DNA of 64,000 nt. Source: Nostoc commune NIES-4072. Lineage in GTDB: Bacteria; Cyanobacteriota; Cyanobacteriia; Cyanobacteriales; Nostocaceae. The first letter of the stretch is position 1, and every line of letters begins with the position of its first letter. The stretch covers positions 3,560,308-3,624,307 of the forward strand of contig NZ_BDUD01000001.1 in NCBI RefSeq assembly GCF_003113895.1, in the 5' to 3' direction. The position numbers and the translations under genes are program-made. Of this stretch, positions 8,041 to 16,833 are shown piece by piece. The notes beneath the pieces were generated by a model, which ran no database searches, had not been told where the DNA came from, and saw only the letters and a program-made list of their open reading frames with translations.

Positions 8041-8984
8041 AGTTCAAGTCACTGCAATTACTGAATAAGCTTTTAAAAATGACTTTTCATCACTAAGCTG
8101 CTGGTTACATCTGATTTAATACGACTTTTGTCGAATCGAACCATAATTACCGCTTCCTGCAAACTTATGAAAGCATTTCAATCCTTTAAGTCAGGTTTTG
8201 TTTTCTCCAATTCATCGAAAGCGGCGGTAAACTCCATTCCTTTGCGGGTGGAAAAAGATAGCTGCCCCGCAAGCTTGAGACATTGGGCATAGGGAAGAAT
8301 TACCAATGCCCTATGCCCGATTCCCCATGCTCAAAAATTTCATCCCCTTGTGCGTGACTTTTTTATACTCATAACCTATGTACTGTCGGTACAGTCCCTA
8401 TTTGGTTCTCTTGCTACTGCAACTTTTTTTACGCGAGTATCGGATTTTTTTTACAAAACTTTATTGATATCCCTTCAATAATTCGGGGTAGGCAATGATT
8501 CTAGAGAGCCGGTCAACTAATATATCTTGACAAAAGATATATGATGTAAATAAGAGCAACACGCCTATTTCCGGCTAAATTTTTAGGTCTAGTGTTTAGC
8601 GATCGCTCCCCCCAAAAGGGGAGTGGCAGGCAAGTTATCTATGGGGTCAATAGTTTCATTTCTGTCACCCGATGTAGACTGTTAACTTCTCACACAGAGC
8701 GTTGTGGCTTGTTCCCGATGTTGGTCGATATAAAAATCTTGTGATCTGCGTTTGAGGTAAGCTTGATAGGTTAGATTCGTCTCTAAAATAGTCTTTTTCA
8801 ACTTAGGATTATCCATAACTGCTTCCCTAACAAGAGTAACGCCGTGTATATTTGCTTGCTCAAGCTAATAGCCTTATCTTAGGCATCCACCATTGTTGAA
8901 AACATCTGAATAACGTCTCGTATTTTGGTTCAACTAATTACATAAGTAAGTCGGCGGGAAAATTTATAAGTATGTAACGAAAGC
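8041..8984. other. Gene-poor stretch between the phage remnant and IS630 remnant
   Basis: No full gene is recognised. On the minus strand a short open frame ending near 8173 (GMEFTAAFDELEKTKPDLKD) may be a decayed coding fragment. A small ORF at 8682-8816 is listed separately. A small dyad ATATCTT-N5-AAGATAT lies near 8522-8540. Confidence 0.5.
8682..8816 (-). CDS. Possible small protein or gene fragment (44 aa)
   Basis: ATG at 8814-8816, stop at 8682-8684; the product begins MDNPKLKKTILETNLTYQAY and is basic and probably helical. AGGGA lies 7 bases upstream of the ATG and could serve as ribosome binding site. The frame stays open a further 22 or so codons upstream, so this may equally be the tail of a lost gene. 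No family is recognised. Confidence 0.3.
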   Translation of the reverse strand: MDNPKLKKTILETNLTYQAYLKRRSQDFYIDQHREQATTLCVRS

Positions 8985-9376
8985 TTAACCAGAGTTATTG
9001 GAGTTAAATTTAACACGTTTCGTACTATGGTTTCTTTTTTCCCCTCTGGCTTGGACACCATCAATTACGGCATAGGCAAGTTCTAGCTCGTCATTAAACA
9101 TTTTTCCTGCTAGTTCATCTTTTTTAAGGTGTTGCCATTCCAATTCAATTGGGTTCATTTCGGAGCAATATTTCGGTAAAAAGAAGATGTGCAAACCCAT
9201 CTGTTCCCACTTTGACCATAACTGTTGCACCTGCTGACATCGATGTATTAGCCATGTGCATTTAACCTGATTATCTCTGCTCGGTCTTTGACTTTCTGTG
9301 GTACATCCGCATTTCTTAGGTTTAATAGAGTTTTATCTTGATTGTGAGTTAAAAACACCCTTATACGAGCGCCCAT
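8985..9376 (-). pseudogene. IS630-family transposase remnant, internally deleted
   Basis: The 5' part (ATG at 9374-9376) encodes MGARIRVFLTHNQDKTLLNL and about 20 further residues typical of the N terminus of IS630 transposases, then stops (TAA near 9249). A second frame continues with QQLWSKWEQMGLHIFFLPKY, then CSEMNPIELEWQHLKKDEL, the C-terminal DDE_3 region containing the final catalytic Glu. The roughly 200-residue middle, with the first catalytic Asp residues, has been deleted. No terminal inverted repeats were identified. The element is dead. Confidence 0.8.
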
Positions 9377-9420
9377 ATCTTAGTCACCTCGGTAGATGCA
9401 TTCTCCGTATTTACTTATCT

Positions 9421-10104
9421 TCACATACTTTGGTTTTTTCGCGCCGACTGATGATTTTGCTCGTTCATATAATATAATGAGGGATCTTGCTGATATGTGT
9501 AGGAATCGCAGTGGTCAACAGCAGCGCTGTGATCAGTATCAGGTGAGAGTGCCTTATCCGAAGCAAGCAGGGCATTTTCATATCCTTCATACCCAACCCC
9601 GTAAGAGGTAGGAACATAGGCAGGGGCAGGAGGGTCAGTTCCATATCCGGCATATCCAACCCCAGAAGAGGTGGGAGTGTCAGTAGCGGCATTCGGTTCA
9701 GTTCCATATCCGGCGTATCCAACCCCAGAAGAGTCAAAGACACTAAATGAAGATGAAGGACGGTAGACTTGTCTAACTCGATGTTCATAATCAAAATCAA
9801 CAGTCATACCATCCGTAAACTCAGGTAGCGCTTCTACCTGGGCTTTAGTCAGGTTGACTGCATAGACCCGGTGGGTATCATAGTCTACCTGGGAACATCC
9901 AATTGGCAGCAGAACTTTTTTGCCAAAAATCCAGATGCCTGTGTTTATAACCAGATAACGAATGTAGCCATCATCATCAACCAAAAGGTCGTCAGCAGAG
10001 CCAATTAAATCGTCTTTGGAGTAAAGGTCAAATCCCTGAAGATGCTCCTGAGAATCCTGTTGATGATAATTGGCATCAAAATCTTCGATTTTATGAACAG
10101 ACAT
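9421..10104 (-). CDS. PRC-barrel domain protein with GVGYAGYG repeats (227 aa)
   Basis: Residues about 15-95 form a PRC-barrel: GFDLYSKDDLIGSADDLLVDDDG, then the IRYLVINTGIWIFGKKVLLPIG core. Such barrels occur in RimM, in photosynthetic reaction-centre H subunits and in many small cyanobacterial proteins of unknown role. After residue about 120 come three Gly/Tyr-rich repeats (SSGVGYAGYGTEP, SSGVGYAGYGTDP, SYGVGYEGYENA) and a polar His/Gln-rich tail. No signal peptide is visible, so it is probably cytoplasmic. The gene stands alone and ends close to the IS630 remnant. An overlapping frame on the same strand (9465-9800) is a shadow of the repeats. Confidence 0.75.
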   Translation of the reverse strand: MSVHKIEDFDANYHQQDSQEHLQGFDLYSKDDLIGSADDLLVDDDGYIRYLVINTGIWIFGKKVLLPIGCSQVDYDTHRVYAVNLTKAQVEALPEFTDGMTVDFDYEHRVRQVYRPSSSFSVFDSSGVGYAGYGTEPNAATDTPTSSGVGYAGYGTDPPAPAYVPTSYGVGYEGYENALLASDKALSPDTDHSAAVDHCDSYTYQQDPSLYYMNEQNHQSARKNQSM

Positions 10105-10429
10105 AATGTCTTTTGGACTCCGTTTTTTATGGTTTCAATTCATAGACTGAGGTGGAACCAAACCGATGTTCATATTTAAGGGATCTTTATCCCAAATCCA
10201 CTCCAGACCAATGATCGCAGCAAACTAGCAGCTTATTGCCTCTCTCAAGGATGAGATTTTGATTCTAGATGCGCCCGATTGGGTCGAGTGGATGGCGTGA
10301 ATCATCTGCTAATTGCCCTATTTGACTGACAGTTTCTATGTGTTTAGATACAACTTTATTTAATTTTTAGAGATGAATCACAGATTAATGAGATATTAAG
10401 TTGAAAAACGATTCTTCAGATATAAACTT
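10105..10429. other. Intergenic region upstream of the divergent PRC-barrel and EF-hand genes
   Basis: No gene is seen. The stretch should carry the promoters of the two divergently transcribed neighbours; no clear -35/-10 pair or operator was found by eye. Confidence 0.5.
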
Positions 10430-10663
10430 ATGGCAACCGAGCAAGAGCTTCAATCTCTTTTTAATAAATTAGATACCGATCTTGACGGCAAAATCTCCAT
10501 TAATGATCTTTTTTTAAGTCCTGGCTTAAGTACAATCATTTCATCAGAAACAAACATCAGTACTCCCCAGGAATTGCTAGTAAATTATGATTCAGACTCT
10601 GACGGTAGTATTACCTTTGAAGAGTTAAAGTCAGCCGTTAAGAAAGCAGATAATTTAACCTAG
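10430..10663 (+). CDS. Small two-EF-hand calcium-binding protein (77 aa)
   Basis: Two canonical 12-residue EF-hand loops are visible: DTDLDGKISINDL (about residues 15-27) and DSDSDGSITFEEL (about 50-62), each with acidic positions 1, 3, 5 and 12 and the central Gly. The linker is about 23 residues, giving a single paired EF-hand lobe. Size and layout resemble the small EF-hand calcium sensor (CSE) described in Anabaena, a soluble cytoplasmic protein; this assignment rests on memory of the family, not a search. It is monocistronic, with a strong hairpin terminator about 35 bp after the stop. Confidence 0.85.
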   Translation: MATEQELQSLFNKLDTDLDGKISINDLFLSPGLSTIISSETNISTPQELLVNYDSDSDGSITFEELKSAVKKADNLT

Positions 10664-10698
10664 CAGTCAAAAAACCCAATACCAAATATCAATACCCA

Positions 10699-10732
10699 AA
10701 ATCCCTCAAAGCGTGGGCGCTTTGAGGGATTT
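10699..10732 (+). terminator. Rho-independent-like terminator after the EF-hand gene
   Basis: A 15-bp perfect stem (AATCCCTCAAAGCG arm and its complement) closes a TGGG loop at 10714-10717. A short T-rich stretch (TTGCAATTTT) follows. It lies about 35 bp past the EF-hand stop codon. Confidence 0.8.
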
Positions 10733-10913
10733 GCAATTTTCATGGTCATTAGTGACTCGCTAGCCCCGATGGATGACCTTGGAGGTGAAAGGCTGGCTTT
10801 TTGCGATTGAAAGTTTGCTCAACTGCTTTTCGATGCCCCACAGTGGCTTGAGTCTCAAGCCTTTAAATACTGATTAGACAGCCAGGGGCCAGGGCGTAAA
10901 ATTTCATAACGAT

Positions 10914-11110
10914 CTACTCTGCCAAATCCCTTACGGGTTTTGCCTTGATGTCATTTGATTCCTCTTGTGGGGGTGCTTTTTTGTTTTCACTCTTCTTGTG
11001 GATGTCCCCTGATGGCGGTTTGGACGAATTAGAACTGTCTAAATCTCTACTGACTTTTAAACGCTCTATTTCTTGCTGTAATTCACGTATTACCTTGCTC
11101 TGACCCCAAG
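10914..11110 (-). pseudogene. IS66-type transposase N-terminal fragment
   Basis: The minus-strand frame ending at a TAG (10914-10916) reads VIRELQQEIERLKVSRDLDS then SNSSKPPSGDIHKKSENKK. This is the leucine-zipper-like helix and SSKPPS motif found near the N terminus of IS66-like transposases. Nothing of the catalytic core follows, so it is a fragment. It could also be the start of a related DUF6444 protein. Confidence 0.6.
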
Positions 11111-11539
11111 GGTTACTTAGCTAATTTAGAGAGTCGTCTTCTCTAGTAAGTTTTGCCACGCTAGGATTCACTTACTTACTCTAATTGCGAATAAATTGAT
11201 AAGTATAAAATATTACCTTGATAACGTAAAAAGGCAACAAGAGAAGCAAGCAGGATTTAAAGCTTTTACTAACAATGAAAGTTTTGTAACTAGCAATTTA
11301 CAGCATATTATCAAGCTAGTCAATATGCATTAGATACAGATTCCGTGTTTTCTCTTGACTTTAAGTGCCGATAAAACAGTTAATCTACTAGAACACCGAT
11401 TCAGTAATCAGGATGAAGTAGCAGACTGCTCAGTAGTGTGAGTAAAAATTTTGGCTATTTGTGAAGGAACTTTTACTATTAGAGTTGTTGAGAAAGAAGA
11501 AAAATAAAACGCGATCAACCCTATCCCGCATTTCTCACA

Positions 11540-11632
11540 AGCTTGAGGGAAGGAGCAGAGGAGCAGAGGGGCAGAGGGGAAAGAACTTATACAATAACTC
11601 TCCCTGCTCCCCTGCTCCCCTGCACAAGCACA
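11540..11632. repeat. Low-complexity GGAGCAGAGG inverted repeat
   Basis: Purine-rich units (GGAGCAGAGGAGCAGAGGGG) are followed after about 20 bases by the complementary CTCCCTGCTCCCCTGCTCCCC units, able to form a long imperfect hairpin. This is a common noncoding repeat type in Nostoc genomes. The 103-aa minus-strand frame across it (11408-11719) is judged noncoding. Confidence 0.75.
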
Positions 11633-11769
11633 GGCTTTGAGCATAGGTGAGAAATCCGGGCTATGAGGAATGCTAAATATCAAACAGGCATTCCAGTAAG
11701 AGCGGCTTTGTCCAGTCATAATAAAATCAAAACTTTCTAATAGAAAAAATTAAATTATTTAAATCATAG

Positions 11770-11950
11770 AAATCCTTATGCGATCGCAATCCGCTTGCTC
11801 AGAAATTGCTGGAGAATATTGATCTGCGGTTGTCGTATGTGGGGCGATTGGGACCGAGGGGAAAACGGGAGTGTGTATAAGTTTGTTGCACCACTAAGGT
11901 TGGCAGCTTGCTTTTCGAGACTTAACGGGAAAAGTCAGATGACTCAATAG
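11770..11950 (+). pseudogene. Frameshifted gene fragment, function unknown
   Basis: One frame (11770-11880) reads RNPLAQKLLENIDLRLSYVG then RLGPRGKRECV and stops. The +1 frame (from 11873) continues naturally with VYKFVAPLRLAACFSRLNGK to a TAG at 11948-11950. Joined, it resembles the C-terminal part of a conserved protein, but I do not recognise the family. There is no start codon or ribosome binding site. Confidence 0.35.
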
Positions 11951-12163
11951 GCACTATGTGGTGAAGTTATTAAGCAGGATTTTTTTATGAACTTTTATAA
12001 AAAATTGGTTGGCTGTGCATAAAACTTGTGCGCCCAACGTAAAGTAAGAAAGTAAGCAGGTACTAGCTTGATGAGAGAGAATTGCCGTTAGAGAATTATT
12101 CTTCAAACAGCAAGACTTTCAGGGTTTAAAACTTGATCGCACACAATCGCGGAAAATTATATT

Positions 12164-13537
12164 ATGTCCAGACTAATTGTTTCTTCCCCCTCATTCATAG
12201 GCACTTCGGGTTCGGATCTAGTGGTAGGACAAGAGGATAATGCAATCCCAGCAATTGGAATTGAGGTTCTAAAAAACGGAGTCATCGATACTCAAGCAGG
12301 TAACGATACTATCAAGGGTAGTGGCACCGGCCGCGACGACAATGGCAGTGCTGGCACAGGCACAGGCATTGCTAACAGTGGCATCATCAATGCAGGGACG
12401 CAAGACGATACTATCTCTGGCATAGGCACTGGTGGCTATCAGTATAGAACTTATGTACCTGGTATAGGTATCTCTAACACTCAGGGTGGTTACATTAATG
12501 GAGAAGACGGAAAAGATTTGATCTTCGGGATCGGAAACAGAAGCGAAGATCAAGGCTTAGGAATAGGCTCTGCTAAAGGCATCAATAATACTCAGGATAG
12601 CCGCATTGATGGAGGATTTGGGGATGACTCTATCGAGGGAACTGGAAATGGAGAATTTGGAGGTGATGCTACAGGTATCTTCAACAGTGATAGCAGCGAC
12701 ATTAATGGAGGAGAAGGGAATGATTCCATCCAGGGAACTGGAATTGGTGGAACTACTAGTACTGGAGGAGAAGGTACAGGTATCTTCAACAGTGGTGGTA
12801 GTGTAATTAGTGGGGATAAAGGAAACGATTCTATTGTTGGTATCGGCAAGGGCAGTGATGCAGATTTAGAACCTTTTAGATCATACAATGCGGGTAGGGG
12901 TATAGGCATTTCCAACAGCAAGGGTAGCACGATCGCTGTTGGGCAGGGAAACGACTATCTCTCTGGCACAGGCACAGGCGGTGCAAGGTACTACGCTGAT
13001 AACCCTTTTGGGAACGGGCCAGAGGAGCTTGCATCTGGTGTAGGTATAGGCATTGTTAACAGTGGCACAATCAATTTAGGCGATGGCAATGATACCCTCA
13101 TTGGTACTGGCATTAGTCAAGGCACAGGTATTGTTAATACTAATGGCATTATTGATCAAGGGGCAGGAGATGATATCCTTACTGGCTATGGCACCAGCAT
13201 TGGCATTCAAGGTGGCACCATTGATGGCGGAAACGGTAACGATTACTTCAAAGCTCGTCGAATTGATGATAGCGGTAATTCCGTTTCAGACCAAGGGGGC
13301 GCTATTGCCGATGTCGTGATTAAGGGTGGATATGGAGCCGACACATTTGATCTTGGTTACGGTAATGCCACGATCGATGGTGGTTCGGGATCGGACAAGC
13401 TAATTTTGCCTGATTTCAAAAGTGATTACACTATTCTAGGCAACTCGAACAATTACACTATTAAGCGCGATCAGTTCACGTTGAATGTATTGAATGTTGA
13501 GGAAATTGCCTTTTTTGGCGTTCCTCAACAGAGCTAG
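12164..13537 (+). CDS. Glycine/asparagine-rich repeat protein, RTX-like (457 aa)
   Basis: Apart from an N-terminal cap (about residues 1-25) and a C-terminal beta-rich domain (about 390-457, DKLILPDFKSDYTILGNSNN), the protein is a string of imperfect repeats of roughly 35-45 residues. Each combines GIxNSGxIxxGxGNDxIxGTGTG elements. The GxGNDxI pieces resemble hemolysin-type calcium-binding (RTX) nonapeptides and would form a calcium-stabilised parallel beta-roll; the GI.NSG pieces are a second turn type. The C-terminal region is like the closing domain of secreted cyanobacterial RTX proteins, which use type I export without an N-terminal signal; none is seen. A strong hairpin overlaps the stop codon. 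A surface or extracellular role is inference. Confidence 0.75.
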   Translation: MSRLIVSSPSFIGTSGSDLVVGQEDNAIPAIGIEVLKNGVIDTQAGNDTIKGSGTGRDDNGSAGTGTGIANSGIINAGTQDDTISGIGTGGYQYRTYVPGIGISNTQGGYINGEDGKDLIFGIGNRSEDQGLGIGSAKGINNTQDSRIDGGFGDDSIEGTGNGEFGGDATGIFNSDSSDINGGEGNDSIQGTGIGGTTSTGGEGTGIFNSGGSVISGDKGNDSIVGIGKGSDADLEPFRSYNAGRGIGISNSKGSTIAVGQGNDYLSGTGTGGARYYADNPFGNGPEELASGVGIGIVNSGTINLGDGNDTLIGTGISQGTGIVNTNGIIDQGAGDDILTGYGTSIGIQGGTIDGGNGNDYFKARRIDDSGNSVSDQGGAIADVVIKGGYGADTFDLGYGNATIDGGSGSDKLILPDFKSDYTILGNSNNYTIKRDQFTLNVLNVEEIAFFGVPQQS

Positions 13538-13586
13538 TGTGCTTGTTGGATTACTCTTTGGGGATTTCCAACAAACACACTAGCTC
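13531..13586 (+). terminator. Long hairpin overlapping the stop of the repeat-protein gene
   Basis: A 20-bp inverted repeat (13531-13550 and 13567-13586, one mismatch) includes the stop codon. There is no clear T tract after it, so it may act as terminator or as an mRNA 3'-protecting structure. Confidence 0.6.
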
Positions 13587-13768
13587 TTGAGTTCCTCCTT
13601 ATTGATGTTTGAAAAGTTTTATTGTAGGTATCAATAAGTTCTGAACCTCCTAAATTCCTCGATAAATTGGAGGACTTAGATTCCGGTTCTTCCCCAATTT
13701 ATTAGGGAGTGGGCGCGGTCACAGGGGGGATCAATAAGTCTTAGGTACAGCCAAATACTTTTCAAACA

Positions 13769-14005
13769 TCATCTAAGACCGCTTTGTAGCGGAGCTTTAT
13801 TTAACGAAGCTTTACATCCAGTTCTGCTTTCGTGCCAATGTGAGTCGAAGATTTGTCTGTAGGTTGCGCTTTTGCGGTTGGGTTCCCGGATGTTCGGTTC
13901 TAGGGGTAGGTTTATAGGGAAGCTGTCTACATGGGCAATAGCGATGATGCAATTTGGGTTGGCTTGAAAGTAGTTATCTATTTTGATGTTCCAAGTCTTG
14001 GGCAT
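13769..14005 (-). CDS. Hypothetical protein or gene fragment (78 aa)
   Basis: It begins MPKTWNIKIDNYFQANPNCI and ends with a low-quality tail (CKASLNKAPLQSGLR) encoded by repeat-like sequence, so only the first 60 residues look genuine. No family is recognised and no domain or membrane segment is visible. It lies just before the gene interrupted by IS982 and may be a truncated remnant; the initial ATG has no strong ribosome binding site. Confidence 0.35.
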   Translation of the reverse strand: MPKTWNIKIDNYFQANPNCIIAIAHVDSFPINLPLEPNIREPNRKSATYRQIFDSHWHESRTGCKASLNKAPLQSGLR

Positions 14006-14135
14006 ACTTTATTTTAGTTAAATTCGTCTTGGGCTTGTTGATTCGGGGATGGGGAAATTAGGCGATGCCCAATCTCATTGCTGAGTGTCTGTTGTGGACG
14101 ACTGGTAAATTTGACGCAATTGTGAAACAGTACTA

Positions 14136-15202
14136 ACCCAAGTTGCTAGTTACTCTTATGGGCGATCGCTTTGGGACAGTAAAGCAATAAAATGCCCTCC
14201 AAGAAGAGAAAATTAGGAGGGCTAAATGCTAAACGAAATAATTTCCATATATGCTATCATAGACGACCTGTTAAAGGCGATTGGGCATAATGAAGATTGT
14301 CGTCGAGAGATGAATGACGCAGAAATTATTACAACGGCAATAACATCGGCGATGTTCTTTAATGGTAATCATAGTAAGGCTTGTACCTATATGAAAGAAC
14401 ATAAGTTGATATCTAATATGTTAGAAAAGTCACGATTTAACCGGAGATTACACAGTGTCTCAATGTTAATCAACGACTTGTTTCATCAAGTGGGAATGGC
14501 ACTGAAGGAAATTAGTGATTCCACTGAATATCTTTTAGACTCGTTCCCAGTGCCCATCTGCGATAACATCCGTATCTTTAATGTAAAAATAATACAGTCG
14601 GCGCAGTATAGAGGTTACATCGCATCGAAAAAACGATATTTTTACGGGGTTCGAGTTCAGTTATTAACAACCAAAAATGGTATTCCTGTCGAATTTGTGT
14701 TTATGCCTGGTAGTGCCAACGATGTACGTGCTTTAAATGCCTTACCCTTGAATCTACCACCTGGTAGTGAAATTTATGGTGATTCAGCTTACACCGACTA
14801 CACGATTGAGGATGACTTGGAACAAACAAGTCACATTTCTTTAAAAGTCATGAGGAAAAAGAACTCCAAGCGTCAAGACCAGCCTTGGAATCAATATATT
14901 AAACAACATACTCGGCATTATATCGAAACTGTGTTTAGTAGTATCACTTGTGTTTTTCCAAAATCAATACATGCAGTCACTTATCAAGGGTTTTTACTTA
15001 AGCTACAAGCATTCATTTTTTCTTTTACTCTTCAACAAGCTTTTATTGAATAAGTAATTTATACAACTAATAGGCATTTAAGTAGCTGAATGCTGGCAAC
15101 AATGGCATCGGCACGTTGGCGCTAGGCACCAACTTTGTTGTACGCGATCGCATGAATTGAGTGATAACAAGTGCATATCAGTCGATAACCAGCAACTTGG
15201 GT
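14136..15202 (+). mobile_element. IS982-family insertion sequence
   Basis: The element carries one transposase gene and is bounded by near-perfect terminal inverted repeats: TAACCCAAGTTGCTAGTTA (14134-14152) and TAACCAGCAACTTGGGTTA (15186-15204), 18 of 19 matching. Taking ACCC...GGGT as the ends gives 1067 bp. No convincing target-site duplication is visible, so the exact ends are uncertain by a couple of bases. Confidence 0.8.
14226..15053 (+). CDS. IS982-family transposase (275 aa)
   Basis: Full-length transposase for its family (about 270-300 aa). The N-terminal region (MNDAEIITTAITSAMFFNGN) and the DDE core are recognisable: LLDSFPVPICDNIRI holds the first Asp, IYGDSAYTDYTIEDDL the second, and the Glu lies in the HYIETVFSSITCVFP segment typical of IS982. 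No frameshift or stop is seen, so it may be active. A GGAGGGC ribosome binding site precedes the ATG. The gene is centred between the terminal inverted repeats. Confidence 0.88.
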   Translation: MLNEIISIYAIIDDLLKAIGHNEDCRREMNDAEIITTAITSAMFFNGNHSKACTYMKEHKLISNMLEKSRFNRRLHSVSMLINDLFHQVGMALKEISDSTEYLLDSFPVPICDNIRIFNVKIIQSAQYRGYIASKKRYFYGVRVQLLTTKNGIPVEFVFMPGSANDVRALNALPLNLPPGSEIYGDSAYTDYTIEDDLEQTSHISLKVMRKKNSKRQDQPWNQYIKQHTRHYIETVFSSITCVFPKSIHAVTYQGFLLKLQAFIFSFTLQQAFIE

Positions 15203-15599
15203 TATTATGCATCCCAAAGTAGTTGAGGATTTCGCAATAACAGATCAAGAAATCAGTGACTGCAAGGAGGTTGTCGGCTGGTTCAACGCGATGTTCCATG
15301 AGTTTGTGACGCAACTGACTAAGAATGCAGAAGCCTTCGATCTCAACGAAGAGTCATAACAATGCGTTGCACTTGAGCCGCAATCAGTGCGGGTTCTGAA
15401 AATTAACGTCGTTAGCCGCGACCCAATGAATGGGGACATTATGCCGAGCAGTACGCTTGGCTGTCTGTTTCTAGCCGAGATTGTTCTACCAGAAATGCTT
15501 GGCTTCGTTGCTGATTTCCGAGAAGTTATCAGCGATCACAAAGACTAATAATTATTAAGCGATCGCCTAAAAATTACGACTCACAGGAATAGCGATCGC

Positions 15600-16241
15600 C
15601 TAACTCCTCAAATCGCCAATATAAGCCCCAATTTGTTTAAGTCCCTGCAAAACTTGGATACGTTCTGATGTATTTTCAAGTAACCGATAAGTATGGGATC
15701 TAGTATATTGAGGGACATTTTGGTGGCGATCGCATTTCAAAAACAATACTTCTCTTCCGTTTGTAACCATTGCATAATAACTTGACTGTAAGTTGGGAGC
15801 GCTCAACAAATAAGTAAGTGCTTGGGGAATTCCCGCCGTAACGTCTAGTCTTGCAGGCTTTGACTCGATTCCCAAAATCCAAAAACTATCTTGAATCACC
15901 AAAATATCAATCCTGCCTTGAACTGCAATAGCATTAGCTTCGTCTGCAACTTCGATATTGGTACTTACTTCTGCTTTTACCAAAAAAGGAAACTGATAGA
16001 AACCTGCTAAATCTAGCAATGGTGATATAACTACAAGCTTAACAATTTCTTCGAGAGGTGGTTCTTCTTGACTGAGATAGGTATAGTTTCGAGTGAGGCG
16101 ATCTAGTCCTTGTAGTTCCGCTTCGGTTAGAGTCGGCGCATTATTTAACCATTCATCAAAAAAGCGATCGCTAGAGTCGAGTCTCAAGCCAAAAGTTTGA
16201 CGGAGAGCGCCAAGGGTAAGGCTACTAGCATTTGTAATCAC
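15600..16241 (-). CDS. PD-(D/E)xK restriction-endonuclease-like protein (213 aa)
   Basis: The core resembles the nuclease domain of type I restriction R subunits: a helical N terminus with an L..Y..LSQEEPPLEEIVKLVVISPLL segment, then AVQGRIDILVIQDSFWILGIESKP, supplying the Asp (RID) and the ExK (ESK) of a PD-(D/E)xK site, and a trailing helix that would match the Q motif (IPQALTYLL). At 213 aa it has no helicase. Such stand-alone proteins are abundant in filamentous cyanobacteria, usually annotated as restriction-like, with no shown target. No methylase is nearby. The start ATG is at 16239-16241. Confidence 0.7.
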   Translation of the reverse strand: MITNASSLTLGALRQTFGLRLDSSDRFFDEWLNNAPTLTEAELQGLDRLTRNYTYLSQEEPPLEEIVKLVVISPLLDLAGFYQFPFLVKAEVSTNIEVADEANAIAVQGRIDILVIQDSFWILGIESKPARLDVTAGIPQALTYLLSAPNLQSSYYAMVTNGREVLFLKCDRHQNVPQYTRSHTYRLLENTSERIQVLQGLKQIGAYIGDLRS

Positions 16242-16418
16242 GGTTAAATTCTTGTAGTAATTACATGAAGTTTAAAAGTCTAGATATTTGATCTAGCCTC
16301 CAATACCTAATATACGATATATTAAGAGCAAAAGAGAGATAGCCTAAAAATCACGACTCACAGTAATAGAGATCGCCTTTAAAAGATAGATAATTGAGGC
16401 GATCGCAAGGCAAAATAA

Positions 16419-16817
16419 TTACCAAATAACTGTTATCAACTTTGCAGCAGAAATATTTTGATCGCAAGTTAATAAAGCTACTTGGTTTCCTTGACTCTCT
16501 ACAACTAAAGCTGTTGATACAATTTGGCGATCGTGCATTTCATTGATAGAGGTTAGTTCTACACTTTTTTCAATGACATCACAATCTAGTGGATGTATAA
16601 AAACTCGTCTATCATTCTTAACAACCTTTAACAAGGCATCAACAGAAGGAATCGAAGTTTTACCATGACTAACGATCCATGCCGACTCCGCCAAGGCGAT
16701 CGCGGGTAAAATTAATTCACTGGTTGCATCGGAAAGAATAGCTTTTACAATAGGGCTTAAACGAGAATTACCTTCTAAAAACCAGATTAGAGCATGGGTA
16801 TCAAGTATATATTTCAA
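16419..16817 (-). CDS. PIN-domain ribonuclease toxin, VapC type (132 aa)
   Basis: PIN-domain acidic residues are in place: LDTHALIW near residue 6, LAESAW near 43, EMHDRQIV near 95 and LTCDQNI near 117. VapC toxins are Mg-dependent ribonucleases that cleave tRNA or rRNA. Length fits the family. The gene follows its presumed antitoxin with a 16-bp gap on the same strand, so the two form a type II module. The substrate cannot be told from sequence. Confidence 0.85.
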   Translation of the reverse strand: MKYILDTHALIWFLEGNSRLSPIVKAILSDATSELILPAIALAESAWIVSHGKTSIPSVDALLKVVKNDRRVFIHPLDCDVIEKSVELTSINEMHDRQIVSTALVVESQGNQVALLTCDQNISAAKLITVIW

Positions 16818-16833
16818 GTTGATAGATTCATAT

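Larger units (their letters stand above)
10733..12163. other. Gene-poor stretch with transposase and gene fragments
   Basis: About 1.4 kb without an intact gene. It contains an IS66-type N-terminal fragment (10914-11110, minus strand), a low-complexity GGAGCAGAGG repeat hairpin (11540-11632) and a frameshifted coding fragment (11770-11950). The last 200 bp should hold the promoter of the repeat-protein gene at 12164. Confidence 0.6.
14065..15548 (+). pseudogene. Decayed gene interrupted by IS982
   Basis: A short frame begins at ATG 14065 (MPNLIAECLLWTTGKFDAIV) and runs into the left end of the IS982 element. Right after the element a good coding frame begins (MHPKVVEDFAITDQEISDCK, from 15207), hits one in-frame TAA at 15357-15359, and continues in the same frame (QCVALEPQSVRVLKINVVSR) to a final TAA at 15546-15548. 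The simplest reading is one small gene broken by the element plus a nonsense change. Alternatively the two right-hand pieces are separate small genes. No family is recognised. Confidence 0.45.

Noticed and set aside
9465..9800. 111-aa minus-strand frame
   Set aside because: Alternate-frame shadow of the GVGYAGYG repeats of the PRC-barrel gene.
11408..11719. 103-aa minus-strand frame
   Set aside because: Runs through the GGAGCAGAGG low-complexity inverted repeat; composition follows the repeat, not a protein.
12592..12930. 112-aa frame antisense to the repeat protein
   Set aside because: Low-complexity Pro/Leu/Ser shadow of the Gly/Asn repeats.
15078..15439. Two minus-strand frames of 64 and 78 aa
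   Set aside because: Antisense to the better plus-strand coding frame beginning at 15207, and within the IS end.
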